DNA from: an uncultured Clostridium sp.
GTDB lineage: Bacteria; Bacillota; Clostridia; Clostridiales; Clostridiaceae
DNA: 10,711 nt
Direction of reading: 5' to 3'
Assembly (NCBI GenBank): GCA_900548455.1
Contig: URKQ01000056.1
Location: 1 to 10,711, forward strand
Shown: piece by piece, positions 1 through 7,185 of the stretch
How positions within the stretch are numbered: the stretch's first letter is position 1
How the letters are laid out: every line of letters starts with the position of its first letter
Made by a program: the position numbers and the translations under genes
The notes under the pieces: model-generated
What the model saw: only the letters and a program-made list of their open reading frames with translations
What the model was told of the DNA's origin: nothing
Databases searched by the model: none

Positions 1-43
1 TTAGGAAAAGCCGTGCATAAGCTATTAATTCACTGTTTAGCAT
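1..43 (-). CDS. Possible 5' end of a transposase or other ORF, truncated by the window
   Basis: The minus strand has ATG at 43-41 followed by 14 open codons reading MLNSELIAYARLFL up to the window edge. No strong ribosome binding site is visible; an AGAGTGA-like stretch lies about 15 nt upstream. The frame sits just inside a sequence repeated at 7186-7243, which fits the first codons of a transposase behind an IS end. Fourteen residues are too few to identify a family, and this may be a chance frame. Confidence 0.25.
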   Translation of the reverse strand, partial: MLNSELIAYARLFL

Positions 44-80
44 AACTTGTATATTCTATCACTCTATTTTACTACAGGGC
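36..80. repeat. Repeat copy 1 (IS-end-like), partner at 7186-7243
   Basis: Two blocks match positions 7186-7243 in the same orientation. TTTAGCATAACTTGTATATT at 36-55 matches the partner at 16 of 20 positions. ACTCTATTTTACTACAGGGC at 61-80 matches at 18 of 20. The spacer is 5 nt here and 18 nt in the partner, so the copies differ by an indel in the middle. Confidence 0.55.
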
Positions 81-223
81 CTTTTAATTTAAATGGGTAA
101 TAGCTAAATTAGGAGTATAAAATGTAAAAATATTTAATATTATAGAATTAATTGTTAATAAAGAGTATAATTTTAAGTATTGGTTTAAAATTCATATTTT
201 AATGAAGAAGGAGACTAGCAATT

Positions 224-1171
224 ATGAATGATAATTCTTTAAGTATTAAAGATAGGTATAATTCTGTTCTAGAGAAATTCATTGAAAGAGTAAAAGGTGA
301 TAGTAACATTATTGCAGCCTTTTCATATGGCAGCATAATAGAGGGGAAATTATGGGATAAATCTGATATAGATATATGGTTAATATCTAAAGAAAATAGC
401 AAGAAAGTATATAATCAATATTCTCTTATAGAGGATGATATAGATTTTCAGGTTGAATTATATAGCAGAAATTATTTTATTGAATTGATAGATAGTCCAC
501 AGAATCAAAATTTTTTTAGATCAGTTCTAAGTGAAAGTGAATTATTATTCTCAAGGGATGAAACAATAGAAGAGATTTTCAATGGGGAAAAATTCTTAGG
601 AGATAGAGACAAAGAAGAAAATTTATTAAAATCAGCTATTTATTCTATAATATGCATAAAAAAGGCTGAAAAGATATTAACTTTCGAAGAAGAAATTATT
701 GATGGATTTAGTTTAATTCAAAAATTAATATGGAACATAGCATGTATAGAAATTGCACTAAATAATGAGTTTCGGGGTAGAGAAGTAATAAGTCAAGGAT
801 TAAATCTTAATCCGGACTTTTTTAATTGTACTTACGTTTCTTTGATTAAAAATGAATCTACTATTTTAAGTTTAGTAAAGATATTAGAAATATGTAAAGA
901 GTATATAGAAGAAAGAAAGGGTATTCTTTTTTATCCCATTATTAGATGGATGAAGGAGGTAGGTGAAGTAAGAGGAGTATCGAGAATCAATGAATATTTA
1001 AAAAAGAAGTATAACATAAGTAACGATGGTAATGAACTTACTGATACCTATAATTGGCTAGCAGAAAGAGATATTCTAATTAAAACTAGTGAATCAATAA
1101 AACTTACAGATAAAAGCAAGGTTATTTTTGAAGAAGCTGCTTATTATTATAATTTTGATATTAATATATGA
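224..1171 (+). CDS. Nucleotidyltransferase-fold protein with C-terminal helical/winged-helix-like region
   Basis: 315 aa. The N-terminus carries the polymerase-beta/kanamycin-NTase signature: G36-S37 followed by D48-x-D50 (sequence FSYGSIIEG then KSDIDIWL). A later strand, IDFQVELY, offers E78 as a possible third carboxylate. This core would bind a nucleoside triphosphate and magnesium and transfer a nucleotidyl group. The middle is helical, and residues about 240-305 look like a winged-helix or helical cap. The start is set by AAGGAG at 208-213, 10 nt upstream. The gene lies 43 nt before the UvrA paralogue and is probably co-transcribed with it. The substrate is unknown: an antibiotic-modifying enzyme, a toxin-type NTase or a house-cleaning enzyme are all possible. 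The NTase call is firm, the role is not. Confidence 0.75.
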   Translation: MNDNSLSIKDRYNSVLEKFIERVKGDSNIIAAFSYGSIIEGKLWDKSDIDIWLISKENSKKVYNQYSLIEDDIDFQVELYSRNYFIELIDSPQNQNFFRSVLSESELLFSRDETIEEIFNGEKFLGDRDKEENLLKSAIYSIICIKKAEKILTFEEEIIDGFSLIQKLIWNIACIEIALNNEFRGREVISQGLNLNPDFFNCTYVSLIKNESTILSLVKILEICKEYIEERKGILFYPIIRWMKEVGEVRGVSRINEYLKKKYNISNDGNELTDTYNWLAERDILIKTSESIKLTDKSKVIFEEAAYYYNFDINI

Positions 1172-1200
1172 CTTGAAAATTATTGAGTTATGTAAAAAGT

Positions 1201-1217
1201 AAAGGAGAATTTAATTG
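1201..1217 (+). promoter_or_regulatory. Ribosome binding site and TTG start of the UvrA paralogue
   Basis: AAAGGAGA at 1201-1208 stands 6-7 nt before TTG at 1215. The protein from this TTG begins ISKSISIKGARVNNLKN, which aligns with the usual UvrA N-terminus, so the non-ATG start is well supported. There is no terminator in the 43 nt after the upstream stop codon. Confidence 0.75.
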
Positions 1218-4064
1218 ATAAGTAAAAGTATAAGTATAAAAGGAGCAAGAGTAAACAATTTAAAAAATATTGATTTAGATATACCTAGAGATACTTTAAC
1301 TGTAATTACAGGGGTAAGTGGTTCAGGTAAATCCTCTATAGCTTATGATGTATTGTATGCAGAAGGACAAAGAAGATTTCTGCAATCTCTAACTTCATCT
1401 TCTAGATCTAATATAATGAATATGGAGAAACCCGATGTTGACCTGGTTACAGGTTTATCGCCAGTGATATCAATTCCACAGAAGAGAGGTATTAAGAATC
1501 CACGTTCATCAGTTGCAACTATGGCTGATTTATCAAACTATATTAGATTATTATATTCAGTATTAGGAACGCCTCATTGTCCCATATGTCATAAGGAAAT
1601 TCAGTGTTTGTCAATTAATCAAATAGCGGAACATATATTGAGCCTTCCAGAAGGTACGAGAATGGAAGTGCAAGCCCCTATTAACAAAATATTTGATAAA
1701 ACTTATGATTATTTATTAACTGAATTAAGAAATAAAGGTTTTAGAAAATTTGTGATAAATGATGAAGTCTATGATATTAAAAATAATATAGAGTTAAAAG
1801 AGTCTGAAAATTATAAAATTGAAGTTGTAGTGGATGAGATTTCAGTATATAAAAGGAATTATGAACAAATAGTTAGTTCTATAGAAAGAGGATTGGAAGT
1901 AGGTCAGAATTCTATAAAGCTTAAAATCATAAATAAAGATATTTCAAAAGAGAAAATAAGAAAGTTTAATAAGGGATTTATTAACTGTGAACATAATATT
2001 ATTACAGGAAAATTTCTTCCTAAGAATTTCTCGCCTAACGATGTAAGTGGTGCATGTCCTACATGTCAGGGTCTAGGAACCTATAAAATTACGGAACCAT
2101 ACCTTTTAATAAAGGATGAAAAGAAGAGCATGAGGATGGATCCTTTTTATGTATCTCAATTCAGCTTGAGTGATAAAAATGGTGCAGCAAGATTGTATAG
2201 TCTTGCAAGACATTATAATTTTAGCATTGATACTCCTTTTAATGAACTTCCAGAGAAAATAAAGGATATTTTTTTCTATGGGACCAAAGGCGAGCGGTAT
2301 GAGCTATTAAAACCAAATGGAGATAGGGAAATAGAAGGAAAACGAAGATATGTAAGTTATGAAGGACTAGTTAGATACGTAACCCGTCTTTATAAAGATA
2401 ATTTAGATAAAGGAACAAAGAATAATGATAATGAAAAACTTTTTGCTAGTTGTATTTGTCCCGACTGTAAGGGTAAAAAGTTAAGAAAAGAACGGTTATT
2501 AGTTGAAATAAATGGAATTAACATAAATGATTTTGGTAATATGCAAATACAAAAATTAAAGAAGTTCCTATCTGAATTAGAAGTGTTAGATGCTAAAAAG
2601 GAAGTGGTAAAACAAATTATTAATGAGATAATAATAAAACTAGACCTTCTAGAAGAAATAGGACTTGGGTATTTAAATCTGTGGAGAAGTTCTGATACTT
2701 TATCTGGAGGAGAAACTCAAAGAATACGCTTATCATCTCAAATTGGCTCTAATTTAATGGGCATGATATATATATTAGATGAACCAAGTATAGGGCTTCA
2801 TGAGAAGGATACGTTTAAAATAATTAATATATTAAAAAAATTAAGAGATATGGGTAATACTGTAGTTGTAGTTGAACACGATATTGAGACTATTTGTAAT
2901 GCAGATTACATATTAGAATTAGGACCAGGTGCAGGGGTATGTGGTGGTGATATTATAGCCAGTGGAGATCTTCATGATGTTATTAATACGCAGAAATCCA
3001 TAACAGGACAGTATTTATCTGAAAAGAAAAAAATTCCTATTCCTAAAATAAGACGATTAGGGATAGGAAAATATATAAGAATAAATGGTGCAAGAGAAAA
3101 TAATCTTAAAAATGTTAGTGTAACTATACCATTAGGAACATTTACTTGTGTTACAGGAGTATCAGGGTCTGGAAAAAGTACTTTAATAAATGAAATACTA
3201 TATAAAAGTATATATTCAAAATTGCATGATTCAAGAATTAAGCCAGGGATAAATGATGGAGTTGAAGGGATTGAGAGTATCAGTGACGTTAGATATATAG
3301 ATCAATCGCCCATTGGAAGAAGCTCACGGTCAAACCCAGCTACATATATTAATATTTATGATAAAATCAGAGAAATATTTGCAGGAACAGAAGAAGCAAA
3401 AGATAGAGGATATGATGCTTCGAGTTTTAGTTTTAATAATAAAGGTGGTAGATGTGATACCTGTATGGGAGAAGGAAGTATTGTAACTGAGTTGAAATTC
3501 ATGCAAAATATAGTAACTACATGTCCCGTTTGTAAAGGTAAAAGGTACAGAAGTGAGATACTAGAGATTAAATACAAAGGAAAAAACATAGCTGATATTC
3601 TCGAACTAACAATAGAAGAAGGTGTGGAAGTTTTCAAGGACATAAACGTTATAAATTCAAAATTGAAGGTGTTAAATAAACTAGGGTTAGGATATCTAAA
3701 ATTAGGACAATCTTCATCTACATTATCTGGAGGAGAAGCTCAGAGATTAAAGCTTGGAAGAGAACTGGGGAAAATAAAAAAAGAGAAGGACAATTTATAT
3801 ATCTTAGATGAACCAACCACAGGATTGCATATTCAAGATATTGAGAAATTGCTTTTCTCTCTTAATGAACTAGTTGATTTAGGAAATACGGTGCTAGTAA
3901 TTGAACACAATTTGGATTTAATAAAAACCGCAGATTATATAATAGATATGGGCCCAGATGGTGGAGAGAATGGTGGTCATGTAATAGTGACAGGAACCCC
4001 TGAAGAGCTTATAAGGTGTGATAAATCTTATACAGGAAAATATTTAAAGAAATATATAAAGTAA
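1215..4064 (+). CDS. uvrA: UvrA-family excinuclease ATPase, divergent full-length paralogue
   Basis: 949 aa, close to the length of housekeeping UvrA. Two ABC ATPase halves are complete: Walker A at 33-40 (GVSGSGKS) and 648-655, signatures LSGGE at 496-500 and 837-841, Walker B ILDEP at 520-524 and 863-867. Cysteines that mark UvrA zinc modules are present: C122/C125 with C415/C418, C281/C284, and C747/C750/C770/C773. The stretch of about 130-250 corresponds to the UvrB-binding region, so this is not the short class II UvrA that lacks it. UvrA dimers scan DNA for bulky lesions and load UvrB. Odd points are the TTG start, the second zinc site (C258-E-H260 instead of CxxC), and no neighbouring uvrB. 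It follows an NTase gene and converges on a DNA glycosylase. It is probably an accessory UvrA for a particular lesion or drug adduct; the family call is certain, the specialisation is inferred. Confidence 0.93.
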   Translation: MISKSISIKGARVNNLKNIDLDIPRDTLTVITGVSGSGKSSIAYDVLYAEGQRRFLQSLTSSSRSNIMNMEKPDVDLVTGLSPVISIPQKRGIKNPRSSVATMADLSNYIRLLYSVLGTPHCPICHKEIQCLSINQIAEHILSLPEGTRMEVQAPINKIFDKTYDYLLTELRNKGFRKFVINDEVYDIKNNIELKESENYKIEVVVDEISVYKRNYEQIVSSIERGLEVGQNSIKLKIINKDISKEKIRKFNKGFINCEHNIITGKFLPKNFSPNDVSGACPTCQGLGTYKITEPYLLIKDEKKSMRMDPFYVSQFSLSDKNGAARLYSLARHYNFSIDTPFNELPEKIKDIFFYGTKGERYELLKPNGDREIEGKRRYVSYEGLVRYVTRLYKDNLDKGTKNNDNEKLFASCICPDCKGKKLRKERLLVEINGININDFGNMQIQKLKKFLSELEVLDAKKEVVKQIINEIIIKLDLLEEIGLGYLNLWRSSDTLSGGETQRIRLSSQIGSNLMGMIYILDEPSIGLHEKDTFKIINILKKLRDMGNTVVVVEHDIETICNADYILELGPGAGVCGGDIIASGDLHDVINTQKSITGQYLSEKKKIPIPKIRRLGIGKYIRINGARENNLKNVSVTIPLGTFTCVTGVSGSGKSTLINEILYKSIYSKLHDSRIKPGINDGVEGIESISDVRYIDQSPIGRSSRSNPATYINIYDKIREIFAGTEEAKDRGYDASSFSFNNKGGRCDTCMGEGSIVTELKFMQNIVTTCPVCKGKRYRSEILEIKYKGKNIADILELTIEEGVEVFKDINVINSKLKVLNKLGLGYLKLGQSSSTLSGGEAQRLKLGRELGKIKKEKDNLYILDEPTTGLHIQDIEKLLFSLNELVDLGNTVLVIEHNLDLIKTADYIIDMGPDGGENGGHVIVTGTPEELIRCDKSYTGKYLKKYIK

Positions 4065-4066
4065 GG

Positions 4067-4684
4067 TTACAACTTGGATACAAAGTCATTATTTTTAATA
4101 TAATATCTCCAAAGAAAATCCTTAGCTTCTTCAGCGTAATCGATGCCGATTCTAGTAGTAGTAACAATAGAGAAATCTTTAAAACCATCATCCATTATGA
4201 AAAAGTCCTCACTAGATAAGTCGTGCATATTCATATTTAAATCAATATCAAGGGCAATTGAGAGCTTTCCAGGACCGGACGTTAAGTTTTTAATTTCTCT
4301 ATTAGTTAAAGAGGAATATGATTTTTTATATCTATTTTCACTCATTATATCTAATCCATCAAGTGGCTGAAGAGCTCTAATTAAAACACCCTGAGCATCG
4401 TTTTTAGGACCTGTAACTACGTTCATACAGTAATACATGCCATAAATTTTATAAACATAAGATATGCCTCCTTTTTCATAAAGGGGCATAACTCTCTTGG
4501 TTCGCTTATTTGAATAAGCATGGGAAGCTTTGTCTAAAGAACCTATGTAAGCTTCGGTCTCCACAATTCTTCCAGCAATATAGTTATTCTTATGTTTTTT
4601 TACTATAATCATACCAAGTAAATCTTTAGCAACAATTCGTGCATCAGCTAGGAAAAAGGATGAAGGCAAATTGGCTTTATACAT
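4067..4684 (-). CDS. mpg: DNA-3-methyladenine glycosylase (AAG/MPG family)
   Basis: 205 aa, normal for bacterial AAG-type enzymes. It excises alkylated purines such as 3-methyladenine and possibly hypoxanthine, starting base excision repair. Key residues line up with human AAG by spacing: catalytic E44 and Y46 in VETEAY, H55 in ASHAY, Y78 in YVYKIYG, and N88 in CMNVV. The family motifs VLIRALQP and SGPGKLSIAL are also present, and the end (NDFVSKL) matches the usual C-terminus. The start has AAGGAG at 4694-4699, 9 nt upstream. The gene is isolated from the upstream TSCPD gene by a terminator at 4764-4797, so it needs its own promoter in 4685-4763. AT-rich -10-like hexamers occur there but no convincing -35. 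It converges on the UvrA paralogue with 2 nt between stop codons. Confidence 0.93.
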   Translation of the reverse strand: MYKANLPSSFFLADARIVAKDLLGMIIVKKHKNNYIAGRIVETEAYIGSLDKASHAYSNKRTKRVMPLYEKGGISYVYKIYGMYYCMNVVTGPKNDAQGVLIRALQPLDGLDIMSENRYKKSYSSLTNREIKNLTSGPGKLSIALDIDLNMNMHDLSSEDFFIMDDGFKDFSIVTTTRIGIDYAEEAKDFLWRYYIKNNDFVSKL

Positions 4685-4763
4685 AATTATTCACTCCTTA
4701 TAGAAAAGTTTATAATACATAATAGTATTATAAATTTAAAGTGAAATTTTATACAGAAAGATA

Positions 4764-4797
4764 AAAAGTACTAGACCTTTTTAAGTCTAGTACTTTT
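4764..4797 (-). terminator. Rho-independent terminator after the TSCPD gene
   Basis: A perfect 13-bp stem AAAAGTACTAGAC (4764-4776) pairs with 4785-4797 around an 8-nt loop. On the minus strand it is followed by TTTTTATCTTT and begins 6 nt after the TSCPD stop codon. The plus strand reads TTTTGTT after the stem, so it could also stop plus-strand transcripts running antisense through mpg. Confidence 0.85.
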
Positions 4798-4803
4798 GTT
4801 ATA

Positions 4804-5049
4804 CTATTTATTTAGTTTATATTCTTCTAAAGCTTTAGCAAGTTGATCAGGACATGAAGTACCTTTTCCACCACAATCAATTCCTTTTAAACGAGAGATA
4901 ACAACATCAATGTCCATTCCCTCTACTAAACTAGCAATTCCTTTTAGATTGCCCATACAACCTCTTACAAAGCTTACATTTCTAACTTTGTCATCAGTTA
5001 CTTCAAAATTAATTTCTCTTGAACATACGCCTGAAGTAAAATATTTCAT
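4804..5049 (-). CDS. TSCPD domain-containing protein (four-cysteine, TIGR03905-type)
   Basis: 81 aa. It contains the TSCPD motif at 64-68 and four conserved cysteines at C9, C31, C59 and C66, the pattern of a small stand-alone clostridial family. The TSCPD domain is otherwise found at the C-terminus of some adenosylcobalamin-dependent ribonucleotide reductases. The four cysteines suggest metal binding, but the molecular role is not known. The start is set by AGGAGG at 5057-5062, 7 nt upstream. It lies about 100 nt downstream of the acyltransferase gene with no clear terminator between, so read-through from that gene is possible in addition to a weak local promoter. A strong terminator follows it. 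Confidence 0.88.
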   Translation of the reverse strand: MKYFTSGVCSREINFEVTDDKVRNVSFVRGCMGNLKGIASLVEGMDIDVVISRLKGIDCGGKGTSCPDQLAKALEEYKLNK

Positions 5050-5082
5050 TGTAAAACCTCCTATGTAAATAAAAATTATATG

Positions 5083-5114
5083 ATATTGGTATAATAGATA
5101 ATCAATACCACATA
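5083..5114 (-). promoter_or_regulatory. Weak candidate promoter for the TSCPD gene
   Basis: On the minus strand TTGATT is followed 19 nt later by TATAAT, then about 20-30 nt of AT-rich leader before the AGGAGG site. The hexamers are reasonable but the spacer is longer than the usual 17 nt, and AT-rich DNA gives many such matches by chance. Coordinates are approximate. Confidence 0.25.
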
Positions 5115-5149
5115 CTATGATACATTTTTATTTGAAATTTGTGAAGAAC

Positions 5150-5866
5150 TTAGTTCAATTTACTTGCAACAATTGCTTTAACTTGTTCTGGAAGAAGTTC
5201 TTCTTCCTCTTTAGTTAGTCCTTTTGTGTATATTGGTGGATGAATATATACTTTTACATGAGCAGGCTTTATTCTATTACCATTGCCTTCAAAAATTTTA
5301 CTTGATCCCACTATAGTAATTGGTATTATTGGAACTTTAGCTTTTGTTGCTAGTTTAAAACTTCCGCTCTTAAAATCCAGGAGTTCTCCTGTTTTACTAC
5401 GAGTACCTTCTGGGAATATAACTAAAGAATTTCCTTCTTTTAGTATTTTTACACCTTCAATAATAGCAGCAGCAGATTTTCTTAAATTACTTCTATCCAT
5501 AAATACACAATGTAAATATTTCATCCATGTTCTAACAACAGGTGCTTTCAGCATCTCGATTTTAGCAATAAAACCTTTTGGAGTTTTTACTTTGCTCATT
5601 AGTATTGGTACGTCAAAGTCGCTTTGATGATTTGATATATATACTATAGGAGAATTCTCAATAAGATTTTCCTCCCCAAAAACCTCTACAGTACTACCTG
5701 TAGACTTAACTATAGAAGCTGCCCATTTAGTAGTAACTTTATGAACATATGATTCTCTCTCTTCTCTTGGTGTTCCTTTTTCGTCCATAGATTTAATTTT
5801 ATACATTGGACCAATATTAGCTAATAAACTAAAAAATAAATGAATAATTACTTTAATAGATCTCAT
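5150..5866 (-). CDS. plsC: 1-acyl-sn-glycerol-3-phosphate acyltransferase (PlsC family)
   Basis: 238 aa. The family acylates lysophosphatidic acid at sn-2 to give phosphatidic acid for membrane lipids, at the cytoplasmic face of the membrane. Block I, the catalytic NHxxxxD, is N79-H80 to D85 (SNHQSDFD). Block III, FPEGTRS, is at 151-157 and binds the acceptor phosphate. Block IV, VPIIPI, is at 178-183. The N-terminus (about 4-22) is hydrophobic and may anchor the protein. The start is supported by GGAGG at 5874-5878, 7 nt upstream. The TSCPD gene lies about 100 nt downstream on the same strand without a clear terminator between them. Some members of this superfamily use other lyso-lipid acceptors, so the exact acceptor is inferred. 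Confidence 0.92.
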   Translation of the reverse strand: MRSIKVIIHLFFSLLANIGPMYKIKSMDEKGTPREERESYVHKVTTKWAASIVKSTGSTVEVFGEENLIENSPIVYISNHQSDFDVPILMSKVKTPKGFIAKIEMLKAPVVRTWMKYLHCVFMDRSNLRKSAAAIIEGVKILKEGNSLVIFPEGTRSKTGELLDFKSGSFKLATKAKVPIIPITIVGSSKIFEGNGNRIKPAHVKVYIHPPIYTKGLTKEEEELLPEQVKAIVASKLN

Positions 5867-6007
5867 TATTTTTCCTCCATCAATATTTGCATATGATTAC
5901 AATTTTTAAGAAAATGATTGTTATATGAATATGTTGATAAAATTTATAAATGTAATTTCATAATTGTAACATATATATAAGCATTATATTATATTAGATA
6001 CATTAAA

Positions 6008-6054
6008 TCAAAGGGAACCATAAATATTCCTTTTGAAAGAGGTGAATAAAGTAA
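6008..6054 (+). repeat. Diverged copy of the structured element at the right edge
   Basis: This 47-nt stretch aligns with the reverse complement of 10627-10672: 39 identities over 47 columns with one gap. The shared part starts TCAAAGGGAACCATAA and continues TTCCTTTTGAAA. The central hairpin (AAAGG..AA with TTCCTTT) is kept although weaker than in the other copy. The outer stems found in the other copy are not recognisable, so this looks like a remnant or a partial relative. Confidence 0.6.
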
Positions 6055-6075
6055 TCGAATTATAAATTAAATAAA

Positions 6076-6103
6076 GGATAATAGGTGAAATCCGCAATAA
6101 TCC
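6076..6103 (-). terminator. Weak candidate terminator after the alpha/beta hydrolase gene
   Basis: Downstream of the stop at 6119 the minus strand has a GGAT...ATCC stem of about 7 bp with one mismatch around a 14-nt loop, followed by CTTTATTTAATTT. The position and T-rich tail fit a terminator but the stem is poor. Confidence 0.3.
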
Positions 6104-6118
6104 ACATTATACAGTCTT

Positions 6119-6880
6119 TTATAAATATTTATTAAACCAGGATATCAACTCATTAATATAGGCTTGTGTAACATAATGATTTAGTCGATCGAAGGTAATC
6201 ATATTTAATCTGTCAGTGAAGTCATATTGCTCTTTAAGAGCATTAAAAAATATTTTATCGCTTTTTATTGGTACAACGGTGTCTTTTTCTCCATGCAATA
6301 ATAGTAGGGGAGTATTTTTAAAGTTGTTAATATTATTTAAAGGACTCAATAAATCTACGTTATTTATTGCATTTTGAAATGTTGAATTATCAGGAATATT
6401 TTCAGTTCCTAATAGATTCAAAGTAAGTTCTTTCCAAGCGCCAGACCCGTCCATAGTAACTGCTGCCTTTATATTTTTGTGGTGAGCTAAAATTCCTGAA
6501 GTAGTAATGGCTCCCATGGAGTGACCCGTAATACCAACTCTACTTTCGTCTACTGGATAATTATTCAAGATGTAATTTAATATGATAGGATATTCTTTAA
6601 TAGAGTTTTCTACTGTAGGCCAGAAATAATTAATTCCGCAAGTTTGATCCCAATAATCTATTGAACCTCTAGAGCCGTGATTTATAGCTTCTGGAATAAC
6701 CACAAAATATCCATAACAAGCTAATAAAGTCCCAAGATTTTCATGTACACTTTTTTGAGAACTCCATCCATGATAAATGAAAATTACAGGAAGATTCCCT
6801 TCGTAACTTTTAGGATATACTATTGTTGTTGGTATTGAACCTATAAATATTTCTTCTAGGTTTATCATTTTATTACTCAT
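6119..6880 (-). CDS. Alpha/beta hydrolase (dienelactone hydrolase/prolyl oligopeptidase-like esterase)
   Basis: 253 aa, a single alpha/beta-hydrolase domain. The oxyanion region is FIYHGWSSQK around 34-43. The nucleophile elbow is GHSMG with S121, D200 lies in LLHGEKDTVVP, and H235 in RLNHY, giving a complete Ser-Asp-His triad. No signal peptide is visible, so it should be cytoplasmic. The layout (HG motif, long loop with PEAINHGSRG, nucleophile, short lid) is like YitV-type esterases and small S9-like peptidases; the natural substrate cannot be told. The start is supported by AGGAGG at 6887-6892, 6 nt upstream. It appears to be a single-gene unit with a 238-nt gap to plsC and 367 nt to the upstream YjiH-type gene. 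Confidence 0.88.
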   Translation of the reverse strand: MSNKMINLEEIFIGSIPTTIVYPKSYEGNLPVIFIYHGWSSQKSVHENLGTLLACYGYFVVIPEAINHGSRGSIDYWDQTCGINYFWPTVENSIKEYPIILNYILNNYPVDESRVGITGHSMGAITTSGILAHHKNIKAAVTMDGSGAWKELTLNLLGTENIPDNSTFQNAINNVDLLSPLNNINNFKNTPLLLLHGEKDTVVPIKSDKIFFNALKEQYDFTDRLNMITFDRLNHYVTQAYINELISWFNKYL

Positions 6881-7148
6881 GCTATTCCTCCTAAAAAATT
6901 ATAAGATTATTATATAAGTTGCTTTGTACATTTAATATAATATCTATATCTGTTTAATGAAAATTACAAAAATTAAAAATGAATAATCTTTATTGTAACT
7001 TATGTATATTGTATATAATATACTAAATGTATTTACGTTACAATTGATAATTTACATATTTAAACTTTCGTAACATATTAAATTGAAGGGTTTTTGTTGT
7101 ATATAATTAATATAGGAATTTTAATAGGTAAAAGTGTTACTAAATGTA

Positions 7149-7184
7149 GGGGGTGCCGGACTAAATAATTAGTCCGGCACCCCC
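7149..7184. repeat. Perfect 16-bp inverted repeat, GC-rich, 4-nt loop
   Basis: GGGGGTGCCGGACTAA (7149-7164), loop ATAA, then its exact reverse complement (7169-7184). The stem is very GC-rich inside strongly AT-rich DNA. No T-run follows on either strand (plus: ATTCTGCAAAAG; minus: TACATTTAGTAA), so it is not a normal terminator. It resembles REP- or MITE-type palindromic units that are dispersed by transposases acting in trans. It lies about 60 nt after the stop of the YjiH-type gene. Confidence 0.85.
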
Positions 7185-7185
7185 A

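Larger units (their letters stand above)
1..82 (-). mobile_element. Candidate end of an insertion sequence running off the left edge
   Basis: On the minus strand this stretch begins GGCCCTGTAGTAAAATAGAG at about 81, in the style of an IS terminal repeat (GGCTCTGT-like start). About 38 nt further in, an ATG opens a frame that stays open to the window edge. A diverged copy of positions 36-80 occurs at 7186-7243, which supports a dispersed element rather than a unique intergenic sequence. The transposase body and the other end are outside the window, so the family cannot be named; resemblance to ISL3-type ends is only an impression. Confidence 0.35.

Noticed and set aside
1215..4064. Class II UvrA (short form lacking the UvrB-binding region)
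   Set aside because: The length is 949 aa and residues about 130-250 align with the UvrB-binding region of ordinary UvrA.
5283..5627. 114-aa plus-strand open frame inside plsC
   Set aside because: It is antisense to conserved PlsC motifs, has no ribosome binding site and resembles no family; it is a shadow frame. The same holds for antisense frames at 3356-3643, 4143-4370 and 8008-8322.
6008..6110. Cobalamin or T-box leader, suggested by AAAGGGAA and GGTGAAATCC
   Set aside because: The invariant cores of these classes (the CCCCGC-type box, the AGGGTGGTACCGCG box) are absent, and no suitable gene follows on the plus strand.
7149..7184. Rho-independent terminator
   Set aside because: No T-run on either strand after the stem; kept instead as a palindromic repeat.
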